Shown here piece by piece: positions 17,124 through 26,216 of a stretch of DNA of 64,000 bases. The number at the start of each line of letters is the position of its first letter. The first letter of the stretch is position 1. Below the pieces are notes generated by a model. That model saw nothing but the letters and a program-made list of their open reading frames with translations. It did no database searches and was not told the origin of the DNA. The position numbers and the translations under genes were made by a program. Origin of the DNA: Pontibacter liquoris (lineage in GTDB: Bacteria > Bacteroidota > Bacteroidia > Cytophagales > Hymenobacteraceae); contig NZ_JALEBG010000003.1 in assembly GCF_022758235.1 (NCBI RefSeq), positions 310,001-374,000 of the forward strand, in the 5' to 3' direction.

Positions 17124-18602
17124 ATGGCTAACGTTTGCTATCTGCTCTGGATGCTCCTCCTGCTGGTTGCCGGGCCACTCTGGGCACAGGCGCCCCGCCA
17201 GCCCGTGCGCCTCGAACTTCCCTTTAACGTGGAAGATACCTACGTGGAGGTGATTCCGCTGCCCGACAGCAGCCTGCTGGTATACCATAAAACCGGCGAC
17301 AGTTGGGGGACCGATGCCACTTTCGGGTTTACCCGCTACGACCAACAACTGGAAGAAATATGGACGAGCGATGCCCCGCTCAAACCAGACCAGAACTTTA
17401 TCCGCTCATTTACGGAAGCGCCTTATACTTACCTGCTCTTTGGAGGTATTAACCCACAGGAGTATACCATTGTGCGGGTAAACCTGGCGACCGGCAAAGC
17501 CTCGGTAAAAGATTATACGCTGGCAATGCTGGAAGCTATCTATGAATTCGGCGTGCTGCAGAACCGCTATTTCCTGATCGGGAAAAGTAAAAACGATACC
17601 CGCCCGCTACTGATTTACCTCAACCCCGATAACGGCGAGTTAAAACCTTTGCCGGCCATTTACGGCGACGAATCCACTTTTTCAGATTTACTCGTAGATG
17701 CGGCTCACCAGCGGGTGGATATTATCATTTCGGAATCGAATGGGCGCGTGGCACGCTTGCAGGTCAAGAGCTTTAACCCTGCCGGAGAGCTGATCGTGAA
17801 CCAGTTTATACTACCCCGGCAGGACCGCAGCCTGCTGAATGCCGAAGTGAGCCCCGGCGACAGCATTACAAAATTGCTGATAGGAACCTATGGCGCCCGC
17901 GATGTGCGCTTTACCCAGGGTTTTTTTACCATGCCGGCCATGGCCGAGGAACGTGCTCCCAACTTTTACAGCGTGCTGCAACTGCGCAACTTCCTGAAAT
18001 TTATGAAACCGCGCCGTGAGGAGCGCACGCGCCGCCGGGAGGCCGAACGCCTGAAAGCCGGCAAAGAGCCGGGCTACCGTTATCGCATGCTGCTCCACGA
18101 CCTGATCCCCACGCCCAACGGGTATGTGCTAGCTGCCGAAGTCTATTACCCGCAGTTCCGCGACAACGCCTCGGATGCTTTTAACCGCACCATTTCGTTT
18201 GCCAAAGGCCCAGAAGGCTACAAGCACACGCATGTGGTAGCCATGGGATTCGATAAAGAGGGCGTATTGCTCTGGGACAACAGCTTCCCGATCGGGGATA
18301 TCATCACGCCCACACTGACCCATACCGTAGAAATCGGGGCAAACCCCGCCGACGGCCGCGTGATCGTGGCGTACCCCGACAATGAAAAGATAGTATACCG
18401 CGTGATGCAGGACGACACCTATACCGATGAGGAAACAACGCTCAAGATCCTTCCTTACAACAAAACCGACAAGGTGGAAGACACCTCGGAAGAAGGCATT
18501 AAGTATTGGTATGGCAGCAACTTTGCGGCATTCGGTTTTCAGCGCATCAATGGAGCCGGCAAGGTGCGAAACGTTTTTTACGTCAACAAGATCAGCTTTT
18601 AA
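17124..18602 (+). CDS. Secreted protein of unknown function, beta-propeller-like composition
   Basis: The 492-residue product has a signal peptide (LLWMLLLLVAGPLWAQ) and a long beta-rich body with repeated blocks of aromatic strands such as SSLLVYHKTGDSWGTDATFG, YTYLLFGGINPQEYTIVRV and RYFLIGKSKNDTRPLLIYL, which look like propeller blades, although I cannot count the blades reliably. A basic helical insertion (MKPRREERTRRREAERLKAG) interrupts it near residue 295. No catalytic motif is visible. It is probably periplasmic or outer-membrane associated. Both flanking intergenic regions are AT-rich. I do not recognise the family. Confidence 0.8.
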   Translation: MANVCYLLWMLLLLVAGPLWAQAPRQPVRLELPFNVEDTYVEVIPLPDSSLLVYHKTGDSWGTDATFGFTRYDQQLEEIWTSDAPLKPDQNFIRSFTEAPYTYLLFGGINPQEYTIVRVNLATGKASVKDYTLAMLEAIYEFGVLQNRYFLIGKSKNDTRPLLIYLNPDNGELKPLPAIYGDESTFSDLLVDAAHQRVDIIISESNGRVARLQVKSFNPAGELIVNQFILPRQDRSLLNAEVSPGDSITKLLIGTYGARDVRFTQGFFTMPAMAEERAPNFYSVLQLRNFLKFMKPRREERTRRREAERLKAGKEPGYRYRMLLHDLIPTPNGYVLAAEVYYPQFRDNASDAFNRTISFAKGPEGYKHTHVVAMGFDKEGVLLWDNSFPIGDIITPTLTHTVEIGANPADGRVIVAYPDNEKIVYRVMQDDTYTDEETTLKILPYNKTDKVEDTSEEGIKYWYGSNFAAFGFQRINGAGKVRNVFYVNKISF

Positions 18603-18638
18603 TTGATGGGTGTTAATTGTTGATTGTTAAATGGCTGA

Positions 18639-18682
18639 ATGGTTGAATAGATAATTGTTAATGGTTGAATAGATAATTGTTA
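18639..18682 (+). repeat. Direct tandem repeat, 22 bases x 2
   Basis: The unit ATGGTTGAATAGATAATTGT plus TA occurs at 18639-18660 and again without change at 18661-18682. It is part of an AT-rich, low-complexity stretch downstream of the secreted protein, similar in style to 6525-6640 and 27450-27515. Confidence 0.85.
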
Positions 18683-18853
18683 ATTGTTGGATAGGTTAAC
18701 TCATACCTTGTAGCTGAGATTTTTTAAAGGATGATGTAGCACTTAACAACGTCAAATACCTTTGACACCTTTCATTGTGATCATTAACAGCAATCAACAA
18801 ATAACAATCAACAATTAAACCGGGCAGCAGTTTAACAATTTGGCGTAACTCTT

Positions 18854-18861
18854 TATATTTG
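18854..18861 (+). promoter_or_regulatory. Bacteroidota -7 element for pyrR
   Basis: TATATTTG matches TAnnTTTG and lies 18 bases before the pyrR ATG, so the leader would be only about 10-12 bases. That leaves no room for a PyrR-controlled RNA attenuator if this is the only promoter. Confidence 0.45.
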
Positions 18862-18879
18862 CAGCTATACTTCCGGCTT

Positions 18880-19428
18880 ATGCAGAAAAGACTCATCGTA
18901 AACCATCAGCTGCTCGACATTATGGTGCTGCGCCTTTGCCACCAGCTCATCGAGAACCATGGCGATTTTTCTGATTCTGTGATCCTGGGCCTGCAGCCGC
19001 GGGGCCGGTTTGTAGCCCAACGCATCCAAAGCACCCTGGCGACCATCCTGGGCAAGCAAGTACCGACCGGCTTTCTGGACACCACCTTCCACCGCGATGA
19101 TTTCCGACGCCGTGAAACACCGCTCACGGCTAATGCCACCAAGATCGATTTCCTGGTAGAAGGCAAAAATGTGGTGCTGGTCGACGACGTGCTTTACACG
19201 GGTCGCTCGGTTCGTGCCGCCCTGGATGCCATGATTGCCTATGGCCGGCCGGCCAGCGTGGAACTGCTCGTGCTCATAGACCGCCTCTACACCCGCCACC
19301 TGCCCATTGAGGCCACCTATGTGGGCCGGCAGGTAAACTCCCTGCAAAGCCAACGGGTACTGGTCGAGTGGAAAGACCAGCAAGCCGATGAAGACAATAT
19401 CTGGTTGATTACCAAAACAGAAGAATAA
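18880..19428 (+). CDS. pyrR: PyrR bifunctional regulator / uracil phosphoribosyltransferase
   Basis: The 182-residue product has the type I phosphoribosyltransferase fold. The PRPP loop is VVLVDDVLYTGRSVRAALDA at about residues 100-119, exactly the PyrR form, and VGRQVNSLQSQRV near residue 148 is the PyrR C-terminal signature. PyrR homologues bind pyr-operon mRNA in Bacillus and can make UMP from uracil. ATG 18880 begins MQKRLIVNHQLLD; the frame from 18859 would need TTG and sits inside the promoter-like element. It is followed after 9 bases by pyrB, so the two form an operon. Confidence 0.94.
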   Translation: MQKRLIVNHQLLDIMVLRLCHQLIENHGDFSDSVILGLQPRGRFVAQRIQSTLATILGKQVPTGFLDTTFHRDDFRRRETPLTANATKIDFLVEGKNVVLVDDVLYTGRSVRAALDAMIAYGRPASVELLVLIDRLYTRHLPIEATYVGRQVNSLQSQRVLVEWKDQQADEDNIWLITKTEE

Positions 19429-19437
19429 ATCCTCCTT

Positions 19438-20361
19438 ATGCAAGAGCTCAGCGTCCGCAACCTGTTAGGCATCAAAGACATTACGCCGCAAGACATACAG
19501 CTCATTTTTGAGACAGCGGATAATTTTAAAGATGTGCTCAACAGGCCGATCAAAAAAGTACCTTCGCTGCGCGACATTACCATTGCCAACGTTTTCTTTG
19601 AGAACTCCACCCGCACGCGCCTCTCTTTTGAGCTAGCCGAGAAAAGGCTTTCTGCCGATGTGATCAACTTCAGCAGCAGTAGCAGCTCGGTAAAGAAAGG
19701 TGAAACCCTCCTGGATACGGTCAACAACATCTTGGCCATGAAAGTGGACATGATCGTGATGCGCCATGCCAGCCCGGGAGCGCCGCACTTTCTGAGCCGC
19801 CACATCAAAGCCAATATCGTAAATGCCGGCGACGGCACCCACGAACATCCTACCCAGGCCCTGCTCGATGCCTTCTCGATCCGGGAGAAGTATGGCGAAG
19901 TGGCCGGTAAAAAAGTGGTGATCATTGGCGATATTCTCCATTCCAGGGTGGCTCTTTCCAACATCTTTGCACTCCAGAAACTGGGGGCCGAGGTGATGGT
20001 CTGCGGGCCGGTGACGCTGCTGCCCAAGTATATCAAAGAGCTGGGCGTGAAAGTGGAAACAGACGTGCGCAAAGCGCTGGCCTGGTGCGATGTGGCCAAC
20101 GTGCTGCGCATACAGCTGGAGCGCCAGCAGATGAAGTATTTCCCGTCGTTGCGCGAGTATACGTTATACTATGGCATCGACAAAAAAATGCTCGACAGCC
20201 TGGACAAGGAAATAACCATTATGCACCCGGGCCCTATTAACCGTGGCGTAGAGCTGAGCTCCGATGCCGCCGACTCAAAACAGGCCATTATATTAAACCA
20301 GGTCGAGAACGGCGTTGCCATCCGGATGGCCGTTTTATACTTGCTGGCTGCCAAACAGTAA
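19438..20361 (+). CDS. pyrB: Aspartate carbamoyltransferase catalytic subunit
   Basis: This 307-residue enzyme joins carbamoyl phosphate and aspartate in the first committed step of pyrimidine synthesis. The carbamoyl-phosphate loop is FFENSTRTRLSFELAEKRL at about residue 53, the second signature HPTQALLDAF lies near residue 140, and the aspartate-site HPGPINRGVE is near residue 263. Length matches catalytic chains that act without a separate regulatory subunit. It follows pyrR directly. The operon ends at 20361, before a pair of REP-like palindromes and a terminator. Confidence 0.97.
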   Translation: MQELSVRNLLGIKDITPQDIQLIFETADNFKDVLNRPIKKVPSLRDITIANVFFENSTRTRLSFELAEKRLSADVINFSSSSSSVKKGETLLDTVNNILAMKVDMIVMRHASPGAPHFLSRHIKANIVNAGDGTHEHPTQALLDAFSIREKYGEVAGKKVVIIGDILHSRVALSNIFALQKLGAEVMVCGPVTLLPKYIKELGVKVETDVRKALAWCDVANVLRIQLERQQMKYFPSLREYTLYYGIDKKMLDSLDKEITIMHPGPINRGVELSSDAADSKQAIILNQVENGVAIRMAVLYLLAAKQ

Positions 20362-20395
20362 ACTTTCCGTAATCCCGGCTTCTCCGGCGCCTACC

Positions 20396-20548
20396 TGGCG
20401 CAAGCATCCGCTTGTGCCAACTAATAGGTATGGTAGCTCCCTAAGTATGGCAACCACCCACCGGTGCCAAATTCGGGAAATGACGGAAATTACTTGTTAA
20501 GGATGAAGGCATAAGGCTGAGAAAGGCACAAGCGGACGCTTGCGCCAG
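20396..20548. repeat. Inverted pair of REP-like palindromes in the pyrB-OmpA gap
   Basis: The plus-oriented copy TGGCGCAAGCATCCGCTTGT (20396-20419 in full) faces an inverted copy at 20525-20548, reading GGCACAAGCGGACGCTTGCG. The copies are separated by about 105 bases. The same arrangement is seen at 42259/42370. The 309-base gap 20362-20670 otherwise holds only the terminator at 20611. Confidence 0.8.
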
Positions 20549-20610
20549 AGTAAATCAGGGCTTTATACTTGATAGCAGTAGATACCGTTTTATCTGAACT
20601 ATATAAAAGC

Positions 20611-20646
20611 AAAAAAGCGCCGCAGATCTCTCTGCGGCGCTTTTTG
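20611..20646. terminator. Bidirectional terminator between pyrB and OmpA genes
   Basis: A stem of 15-16 pairs (20611-20626 with 20631-20646, core GCGCCGCAGA) with loop TCTC is flanked by A residues on the left and T residues on the right, so it can stop both convergent units. Confidence 0.93.
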
Positions 20647-20670
20647 TTTCAGCTCTTGTTCAGGCAAGCC

Positions 20671-22149
20671 TTATTCCATATTCAGCTTCATGTCCGGCGT
20701 GTTCATCTCGAAACCAACCCGTCGGTTTTTAGCCCGGGCAGCTTCTGTTCTGCGTCTAGACAAGCGCTCATTCACTTTTACAAGTGGCTGTGTTTCACCG
20801 TAGCCTCTGGTTACCAGACGATCCGGGTTCTGCACACCTTGCGATACCAGGTAATCTTTTACCGCCTGTGCTCTGCGCTCAGACAGCGCCTGGTTATACT
20901 CTGCAGAACCGATAAAGTCTGCGTGGCCTTTGATCAGCAGTACGTGATCCTGGTATTTACCCAGTACCATTACGATGCTATCCAGCAGTTGCTTGTAGCT
21001 GTCGTCTACGCGGGCCTGGTCAAACTCGAAGCGTACTTTCTCATCCAGCAGTTTCAGCGTAGCGGCATCCAGTTCAGGGCAACCACCTTTTTCAGCTGGT
21101 CCGGCTGTGTTAGGGCAAATATCTTCGTTATCTGCTACACCGTCGCCGTCAGTATCTACCGGGCAACCGTCCGGACCAACCTGCACACCGGCAGGAGAAT
21201 CAGGGCACTTATCGTTAGCGTCAGCTACACCGTCGCCATCTGCGTCAGGGCAGCCTTGCAGGTTCGCTACACCAGCCTGATCAGGGCACTGGTCGTCTTT
21301 ATCAGCTACACCGTCACCGTCACGGTCAGGGCAACCCTGCAGGTTGGCTACGCCAGCCTCTGTCGGGCACTGATCCTGGTAATCCGGCACGCTGTCACCG
21401 TCTGTATCGATCGGGCAACCTTGCTTATCCACCTGCACACCGGTTGGGGTATCAGGGCATTTGTCTCTTCTGTCCGGCACACCATCCGCGTCCGTATCTT
21501 TTGCTTTTCCTAAACCGAAGCCCAGGCCAACATTGTGCATCAGGAAGCGATCGTTGTCGCCTTCAGAAACACCGTCGAACTTATCATTGCCTGTCAGCAT
21601 GTAGTTGGATTCGATAAAGAGGCTAACCGCGTCAGAGAAGCGGAAGCGGATACCGGCACCACCCATGGCAGCAGCTGTAATGAACTTGTCGTCCTGCAAA
21701 GAAGAACCATCAGCCAGCGTTGCATCTGTTTTGGTCCAAACGCCACCACCGGCCAGTTGCAGGTATGGTCCGATAAAAGCATCCTCTTTCAGAATAGTGC
21801 CATACATCTTCAGGCGAAGACCCAGCATAGCTGTTCCGAAGTGGGCATCAAACTTAGGCAACACTGCTCCTACCATAGCGCCTTCGGCGTTGGTGTGGTT
21901 GTAAGTTAAATGCAAGCCCGCATCAAAAGAGGGGCTGATATAACGGTTCAGGTTGATACCTCCGCCCCATTCCAGCTTATTATGATCCCAGTACTGGTTT
22001 TCTAGATCGCCCTTATATTGTAGAGCACTGCCATATATCTGGAGATTTGTGGGCTGGTCGGAACTTTGTGCCTGCACCTCGTTCGTAGTTACCAGCAGGG
22101 CTGCTACCGCGAGGGCTGTTGTACATAGTTTTGTAAGTTTTGTTCGCAT
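20671..22149 (-). CDS. OmpA-family outer membrane protein with thrombospondin type-3 repeats
   Basis: The 492-residue product has a signal peptide (residues 1-27, ending VQA/QS), an N-terminal beta-barrel to about residue 215, a calcium-binding block of about six TSP3 repeats (DTDADGVPDRRDKCPDTPTG and similar) to about 350, and a C-terminal OmpA domain that binds peptidoglycan. In the last domain GHADFIGSAEYNQALSERRA and TRGYGETQP are the diagnostic motifs. It probably links the outer membrane to the cell wall. The gene is single, with an AT-rich upstream region and a strong terminator. TSP3 repeats in front of OmpA are typical of Bacteroidota. Confidence 0.93.
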   Translation of the reverse strand: MRTKLTKLCTTALAVAALLVTTNEVQAQSSDQPTNLQIYGSALQYKGDLENQYWDHNKLEWGGGINLNRYISPSFDAGLHLTYNHTNAEGAMVGAVLPKFDAHFGTAMLGLRLKMYGTILKEDAFIGPYLQLAGGGVWTKTDATLADGSSLQDDKFITAAAMGGAGIRFRFSDAVSLFIESNYMLTGNDKFDGVSEGDNDRFLMHNVGLGFGLGKAKDTDADGVPDRRDKCPDTPTGVQVDKQGCPIDTDGDSVPDYQDQCPTEAGVANLQGCPDRDGDGVADKDDQCPDQAGVANLQGCPDADGDGVADANDKCPDSPAGVQVGPDGCPVDTDGDGVADNEDICPNTAGPAEKGGCPELDAATLKLLDEKVRFEFDQARVDDSYKQLLDSIVMVLGKYQDHVLLIKGHADFIGSAEYNQALSERRAQAVKDYLVSQGVQNPDRLVTRGYGETQPLVKVNERLSRRRTEAARAKNRRVGFEMNTPDMKLNME

Positions 22150-22491
22150 GATTTTTTAAAGTATATTTTGATATGACAATACGTGCATGTTTCTAATCGA
22201 GTTTTATGTTGTTAAAAATTTAACAAAACTGCGGGGTCAGAAAAGGTAGCGGAATGGTAAATCCAGGATGAGAAGTAGAGTTGCATCATAAATAAGCCGG
22301 TTTTAAATTATATGTCAAACACGCTGCGCAACCTTTTGATAGCCAACCCGAATTGCACAGCAACTACACAGGACCTCTGCCTGCGGCTTTCAATAGCGGA
22401 TTACTATTTAACTCAAACTGTTTTTAGAAAACAAAGTTGTAAGCGTTATAAAAAAATAATGCAAAGCCCATAAATATAGGGTAAGTGCAAT
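22150..22491. other. Intergenic region upstream of the OmpA gene
   Basis: The gap between the OmpA gene and the aminopeptidase (22150-22533, 384 bases) is AT-rich and contains the OmpA promoter region plus the terminator at 22492. I see no ORF, RNA gene or repeat, apart from one AAGTATA at 22157. Confidence 0.6.
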
Positions 22492-22527
22492 AAAAAAGGC
22501 TGCCGGAAATGCCAGCAGCCTTTTTTG
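22492..22527 (-). terminator. Terminator downstream of aminopeptidase P
   Basis: The stem arms are 22492-22503 (AAAAAAGGCTGC) and 22515-22526, with an 11-base loop. On the minus strand the arm ends in six T residues, directly after the aminopeptidase stop. Confidence 0.88.
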
Positions 22528-22533
22528 TTGCAC

Positions 22534-23826
22534 TTAGCGCGCCTGCATGAGGCGCTCGATCTCATCGGCCTCTAGCGGTATATCCTTCATCAGGTCCACA
22601 GGGCCGTTTTTTGTGACCAGGATATCGTTCTCTAACCGGATGCCGATACCCTCTTCGCGGATGTAAATACCCGGCTCGCAGGTAAACACCATCCCTTCTT
22701 CAAACGGGCGGTACTTGCTGCCCACATCATGCACATCCAGCCCCAGCAAATGCGATGTGCCGTGCATAAAATATTTCCTATACAGCGGGTTGGCCGGGTC
22801 CTGGTTGCGTACATCGCCCTGGTTCAGCAGGCCCAGCCGCAGCAGCTCGTTCTCCATTACGGTGCCCACAAACTTGTGGTACTGGCCCAGCGTATTCCCG
22901 GGCACCAGCATCTGGGTGGCGGTTTTCATTACGCGCAGCACCGACTCATACACATCGCGCTGGCGCTGGGTAAATTTGCCGTTCACCGGCACCGTGCGGG
23001 TCAGGTCGGAGGCATAGTTGGCGTACTCGGCCCCAAAGTCCATCAGCACCAGGTCGCCGTCGCGGCATGCCTGGTCGTTATCCACATAATGCAGGATGCA
23101 GGCATTGGCCCCGGAAGCGATAATGGAACTATAAGCCGGGCCGCGGGAGCGGTTGCGGAGAAACTCATGGTAGAGCTCGGCCTCAATTTCATACTCCATC
23201 ACGCCCGGTTTGATAAAGGGTAGCACCCTGCGGAAGCCCCGTTCGGTGATCTGACAGGCTTTCCGGATCAGCGCCAGCTCTGCTTCCGATTTAATGGCGC
23301 GCAGCTGGTGCATAATGGGCGCGCTGCGCTCATACTTGTGCAGCGGATAATGTTGCTGGCACCATTTAATAAAGCGGGCATCGCGGGTTTCTACCTCCAC
23401 CACGGCGCGCAGGTGCTCGTTGCTGTTCAGATACACGTGTTCTGCCTCAAACAGCAGCCCGTGCAGTACATCGTTAAATTCATGCGTCCAGTACACGGTC
23501 TTAATGCCGGACACTTCCCGGGCCTGCTGTTTGGTGAGCTTATAGCCTTCCCAGGTCAGGACCTGATCGCTGGTTTCACGCACAAACAACACCTCCTGCA
23601 TGCGCGGGTCTTTTGCATCAGGGAACAGCAACAGGATACTTTCTTCCTGGTCCACGCCCGAGAGGTAGAACAGGTCGTTGTTCTGCCGGAAAGCCATCGT
23701 GCCGTCGGCATTGGTCGGCATCACATCGTTGGAGTGAAAGATAGCGATGGCCGAAGGCTTGAGATGCCTGCTGAAGTTGTGCCGGTTATGAACGAACAGG
23801 TCCGGACTGATAGGTGCGTATCTCAT
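22534..23826 (-). CDS. pepP: Xaa-Pro aminopeptidase (aminopeptidase P)
   Basis: This 430-residue M24B metallopeptidase removes an N-terminal residue before proline. The N-terminal AMP_N domain includes FRQNNDLFYLSGVDQEESIL near residue 55. The catalytic domain shows the metal ligands in LMDFGAEYANYASDLTRTVP (two aspartates), GTSHLLGLDVHDVG (histidine), EPGIYI (glutamate) and GIGIRLENDILV (glutamate). The frame begins at 23865, but the MRYAPISPDLFVHNRHNF start at 23826 gives the usual length of 430. There is no signal peptide, so it is cytosolic. Confidence 0.95.
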   Translation of the reverse strand: MRYAPISPDLFVHNRHNFSRHLKPSAIAIFHSNDVMPTNADGTMAFRQNNDLFYLSGVDQEESILLLFPDAKDPRMQEVLFVRETSDQVLTWEGYKLTKQQAREVSGIKTVYWTHEFNDVLHGLLFEAEHVYLNSNEHLRAVVEVETRDARFIKWCQQHYPLHKYERSAPIMHQLRAIKSEAELALIRKACQITERGFRRVLPFIKPGVMEYEIEAELYHEFLRNRSRGPAYSSIIASGANACILHYVDNDQACRDGDLVLMDFGAEYANYASDLTRTVPVNGKFTQRQRDVYESVLRVMKTATQMLVPGNTLGQYHKFVGTVMENELLRLGLLNQGDVRNQDPANPLYRKYFMHGTSHLLGLDVHDVGSKYRPFEEGMVFTCEPGIYIREEGIGIRLENDILVTKNGPVDLMKDIPLEADEIERLMQAR

Positions 23827-24015
23827 TTTTATAACTTTATAGATGCGTCGCGGCACGGGGTGCAAACGACAGGTAGCAAAACGTTTTGTTAGAATAACAG
23901 GAGTGCAGGTGAACGAACCACATAATCAGGCTTGCGGTGCAGGCAACCTACGGGCAGGCCTTTAATAGGATAGCCAGAAAACGCCGCGGGCACGCTGCTA
24001 GTATTTATTTTTAGC

Positions 24016-25029
24016 TCAACCGCTTTGCGGGCGCTGCCCGGCAAGGGCTAGTACCTCCAGCAGCTGCTCGTTGCGGATCTCGCGGGCGCACTTGAAATGG
24101 CCTTCGGGGCAGGCTTTGTACCCGTGCAAGCCGCAGGGGCGGCAATACAGCGGCTCGGGGCGCTCTACTATCCGGGCAAAGTCAGCCAAGGGGCCAAACC
24201 CGAAACCGGGTACTGTGGAGCAGTAAATGGCGCAGGTTGGCGCATTCAGGGCCGAGGCCAGGTGCATGGGGCCCGAGTCGTTCACATAGTTCAGCACCGC
24301 ATCGCGCATCAGCGCCGCCGACTGCAGCAGGTTGAGCTGGCCACACAAATTCGCTACGCGGGTATTTATACTTTGGGCGATGATCGTGTTGCAATGTTCC
24401 TTATCAGCTGGCGAGCCCAGTAGGTATACTTTATACTTGTTATCGAGGCTATCCAGCAGCTGTACCCATTGCTCCAGCGGGTACTGTTTGGTAAACCACA
24501 CCGAGGTAGGCGCCATGCAGATAAAAGGTTCGGCCTTCAGGGGCTGCACTTTCGCAAAATCAGCTTCTGAAGGATAGAGCTTCGGCGCGGCCGCAACGGC
24601 ATCGGTTACTGCCTGAATAAGCAGGTGGTTGCGCTCCACCTCGTGCGTACCAGAAGCAATATCGTGTGGGTAGCGGCGCGTGAAAAACCGGGAGAACGGG
24701 TTCTTGTCGAAGCCCACGGTGGTAGTAGCGCCCGACAGGGCCGTGAGCAGGCCGGTGGCCCCGAAACGCTGCACATTCACCACCAGGTCATACTTCTGGC
24801 TGCGGATCTGGCCCAGCAGTTGGAGCAAACTTTTATACTTGCCTTGCTGCTTGTCCCAGATAAGTACCTGACTAAGCAAAGGGTGCCCCTTCAGCAACGA
24901 CTCATTGCCCTTGCGCAGCAAAAAATCCAGCTGGGCGCCGGGGTAGCAGGCGTGCAGTTTTTCTACCAGCGCGGTGGCCAGCACCACATCCCCCAGAAAA
25001 GCCGTTTGTATGATCAGTATCTTTTTCAT
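24016..25029 (-). CDS. Glycosyltransferase family 9 (heptosyltransferase-like)
   Basis: The 337-residue product begins KILIIQTAFLGDVVLATALV, the GT9 donor-domain signature, and has NYVNDSGPMHLASALNAPTC near residue 250, the second conserved site. It should add a heptose-type sugar to the LPS inner core. The C-terminal part has CRPCGLHGYKACPEGHFKC, the same cysteine pattern as the GT9 at 13022. The sequence is clearly paralogous but diverged. It stands alone, upstream of an aminopeptidase reading the same way with a 190-base gap. Confidence 0.9.
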   Translation of the reverse strand: MKKILIIQTAFLGDVVLATALVEKLHACYPGAQLDFLLRKGNESLLKGHPLLSQVLIWDKQQGKYKSLLQLLGQIRSQKYDLVVNVQRFGATGLLTALSGATTTVGFDKNPFSRFFTRRYPHDIASGTHEVERNHLLIQAVTDAVAAAPKLYPSEADFAKVQPLKAEPFICMAPTSVWFTKQYPLEQWVQLLDSLDNKYKVYLLGSPADKEHCNTIIAQSINTRVANLCGQLNLLQSAALMRDAVLNYVNDSGPMHLASALNAPTCAIYCSTVPGFGFGPLADFARIVERPEPLYCRPCGLHGYKACPEGHFKCAREIRNEQLLEVLALAGQRPQSG

Positions 25030-25311
25030 CTGCCCTGTTGGAGCAAAGCTACGCCAAAGAGCCGGGAGTTAAAAACATTCCACTCTGTTGCCTTCCACCC
25101 AAACCCAAGATCACCCAAAGTATAGCAGCGCTTTCCCTGGCGTGCCCGGCCATTCGTTTACTAAGTATTTTGAATAAACTGTGAAAAACAGCGTTTTCTG
25201 TTTTAATATTGAACTATGGCCGCGTGCCAGGTATAAGCCTCCGATCCACTTTACAGCTAAATAACAGAAACACAAGCCACAAAGCCCACGCATCAGCTAA
25301 TCCTATTATAT

Positions 25312-26064
25312 ATGAGTAAATATATATTACCCTTCAGTTTTTTCCTGCTTCTTTTAGTTTCCATGTCCGGGTGCGTTTCTACCTATATGCCCAACGCGCC
25401 CAACGTGCCCATGTTCACCGAGAAAGGTGAGCTCAGCGCCGCCGGCCACATCACGCCCAAAGGAAATATTACCTTTAATACGGCGTATGCTGTTTCCGAT
25501 CATTTTGCGGTGATGGTAAACGGCTCGATGCTTAACAGCGAGCGCCGGAAAAGAGATTTCCGCCATAACCTACTGGAAGCGGGCGGCGGCTACTTTACCA
25601 CCTTTGGCCCGCAGCAGGACCGGGTGCTGGAAGTATACGCCGGCGTAGGAGGCGGCAGCAGCGACCGGACCGAAAAAGACGAGAACAAAGAAGGCATTAT
25701 GAAGTATACGCGCTACGAGGCCGACTTCAGCAAGTATTTTGTGCAGGTAAACTTCAGCTCCAAACGAAAAAAATCGCTGCACCTGCTCAGCCGCGATTTC
25801 CCGCTGAACTACGGCACGGCACTGCGCGCCAGTTACATCAACATGAACAAATACCTGGTAAACGGCATCCCCGGCGAGGAGGAGGATAACATCTTCTTCG
25901 AACCGATCTTTTATACCCGCCTGGCCCTGAACCGGTCGGTGCAACTGCAGTATACCAGCGGCGCCAACTTCGGCCTGAAGAACCGCAAAACCCTGACGGC
26001 CGGCTACTCGGTGTTCTCGCTGGGTTTTGTGGTGAACGTGGGCAACCTGGGCAGAGGAAATTAA
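25312..26064 (+). CDS. Outer-membrane lipoprotein of unknown function
   Basis: The 250-residue product has a lipoprotein signal with the lipobox SMSGC, the anchor cysteine being residue 21. The rest is rich in short amphipathic strands (FNTAYAVSDHFAVMVNGSML, AGGGYFTTFG, LEVYAGVGGGSS) with a terminal aromatic pattern (SVFSLGFVVNVG), resembling a small beta-barrel. No catalytic motif is visible. The leader contains a TATATATGAGT stretch at the start. It is a single gene followed by a 150-base gap. Confidence 0.82.
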   Translation: MSKYILPFSFFLLLLVSMSGCVSTYMPNAPNVPMFTEKGELSAAGHITPKGNITFNTAYAVSDHFAVMVNGSMLNSERRKRDFRHNLLEAGGGYFTTFGPQQDRVLEVYAGVGGGSSDRTEKDENKEGIMKYTRYEADFSKYFVQVNFSSKRKKSLHLLSRDFPLNYGTALRASYINMNKYLVNGIPGEEEDNIFFEPIFYTRLALNRSVQLQYTSGANFGLKNRKTLTAGYSVFSLGFVVNVGNLGRGN

Positions 26065-26189
26065 TGCCTCTGCGCCAGGTAGTTTATACCTGCCTGACCC
26101 TATTTTATACCTTCGGTTTTAAAGCAGGCATACCGTGGCACTACGCTGCTGCCGTAGGCCTGCTTTTTGCGTCTCTACTCTCTTTGCCG

Positions 26190-26197
26190 TACCTTTG
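26190..26197 (+). promoter_or_regulatory. Promoter of the M16 peptidase gene
   Basis: TACCTTTG matches TAnnTTTG exactly, with TTTTTG (26164-26169) about 20 bases upstream as a possible -33 box. The ATG follows 20 bases later. This is the most complete promoter match I found. Confidence 0.6.
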
Positions 26198-26216
26198 CTG
26201 GCTAATTTTAGATTGA

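Noticed and set aside
20569..21513. Long plus-strand open frame opposite the OmpA gene
   Set aside because: It is antisense to the TSP3/OmpA coding sequence; its length follows from the repeated codon pattern of the real gene.
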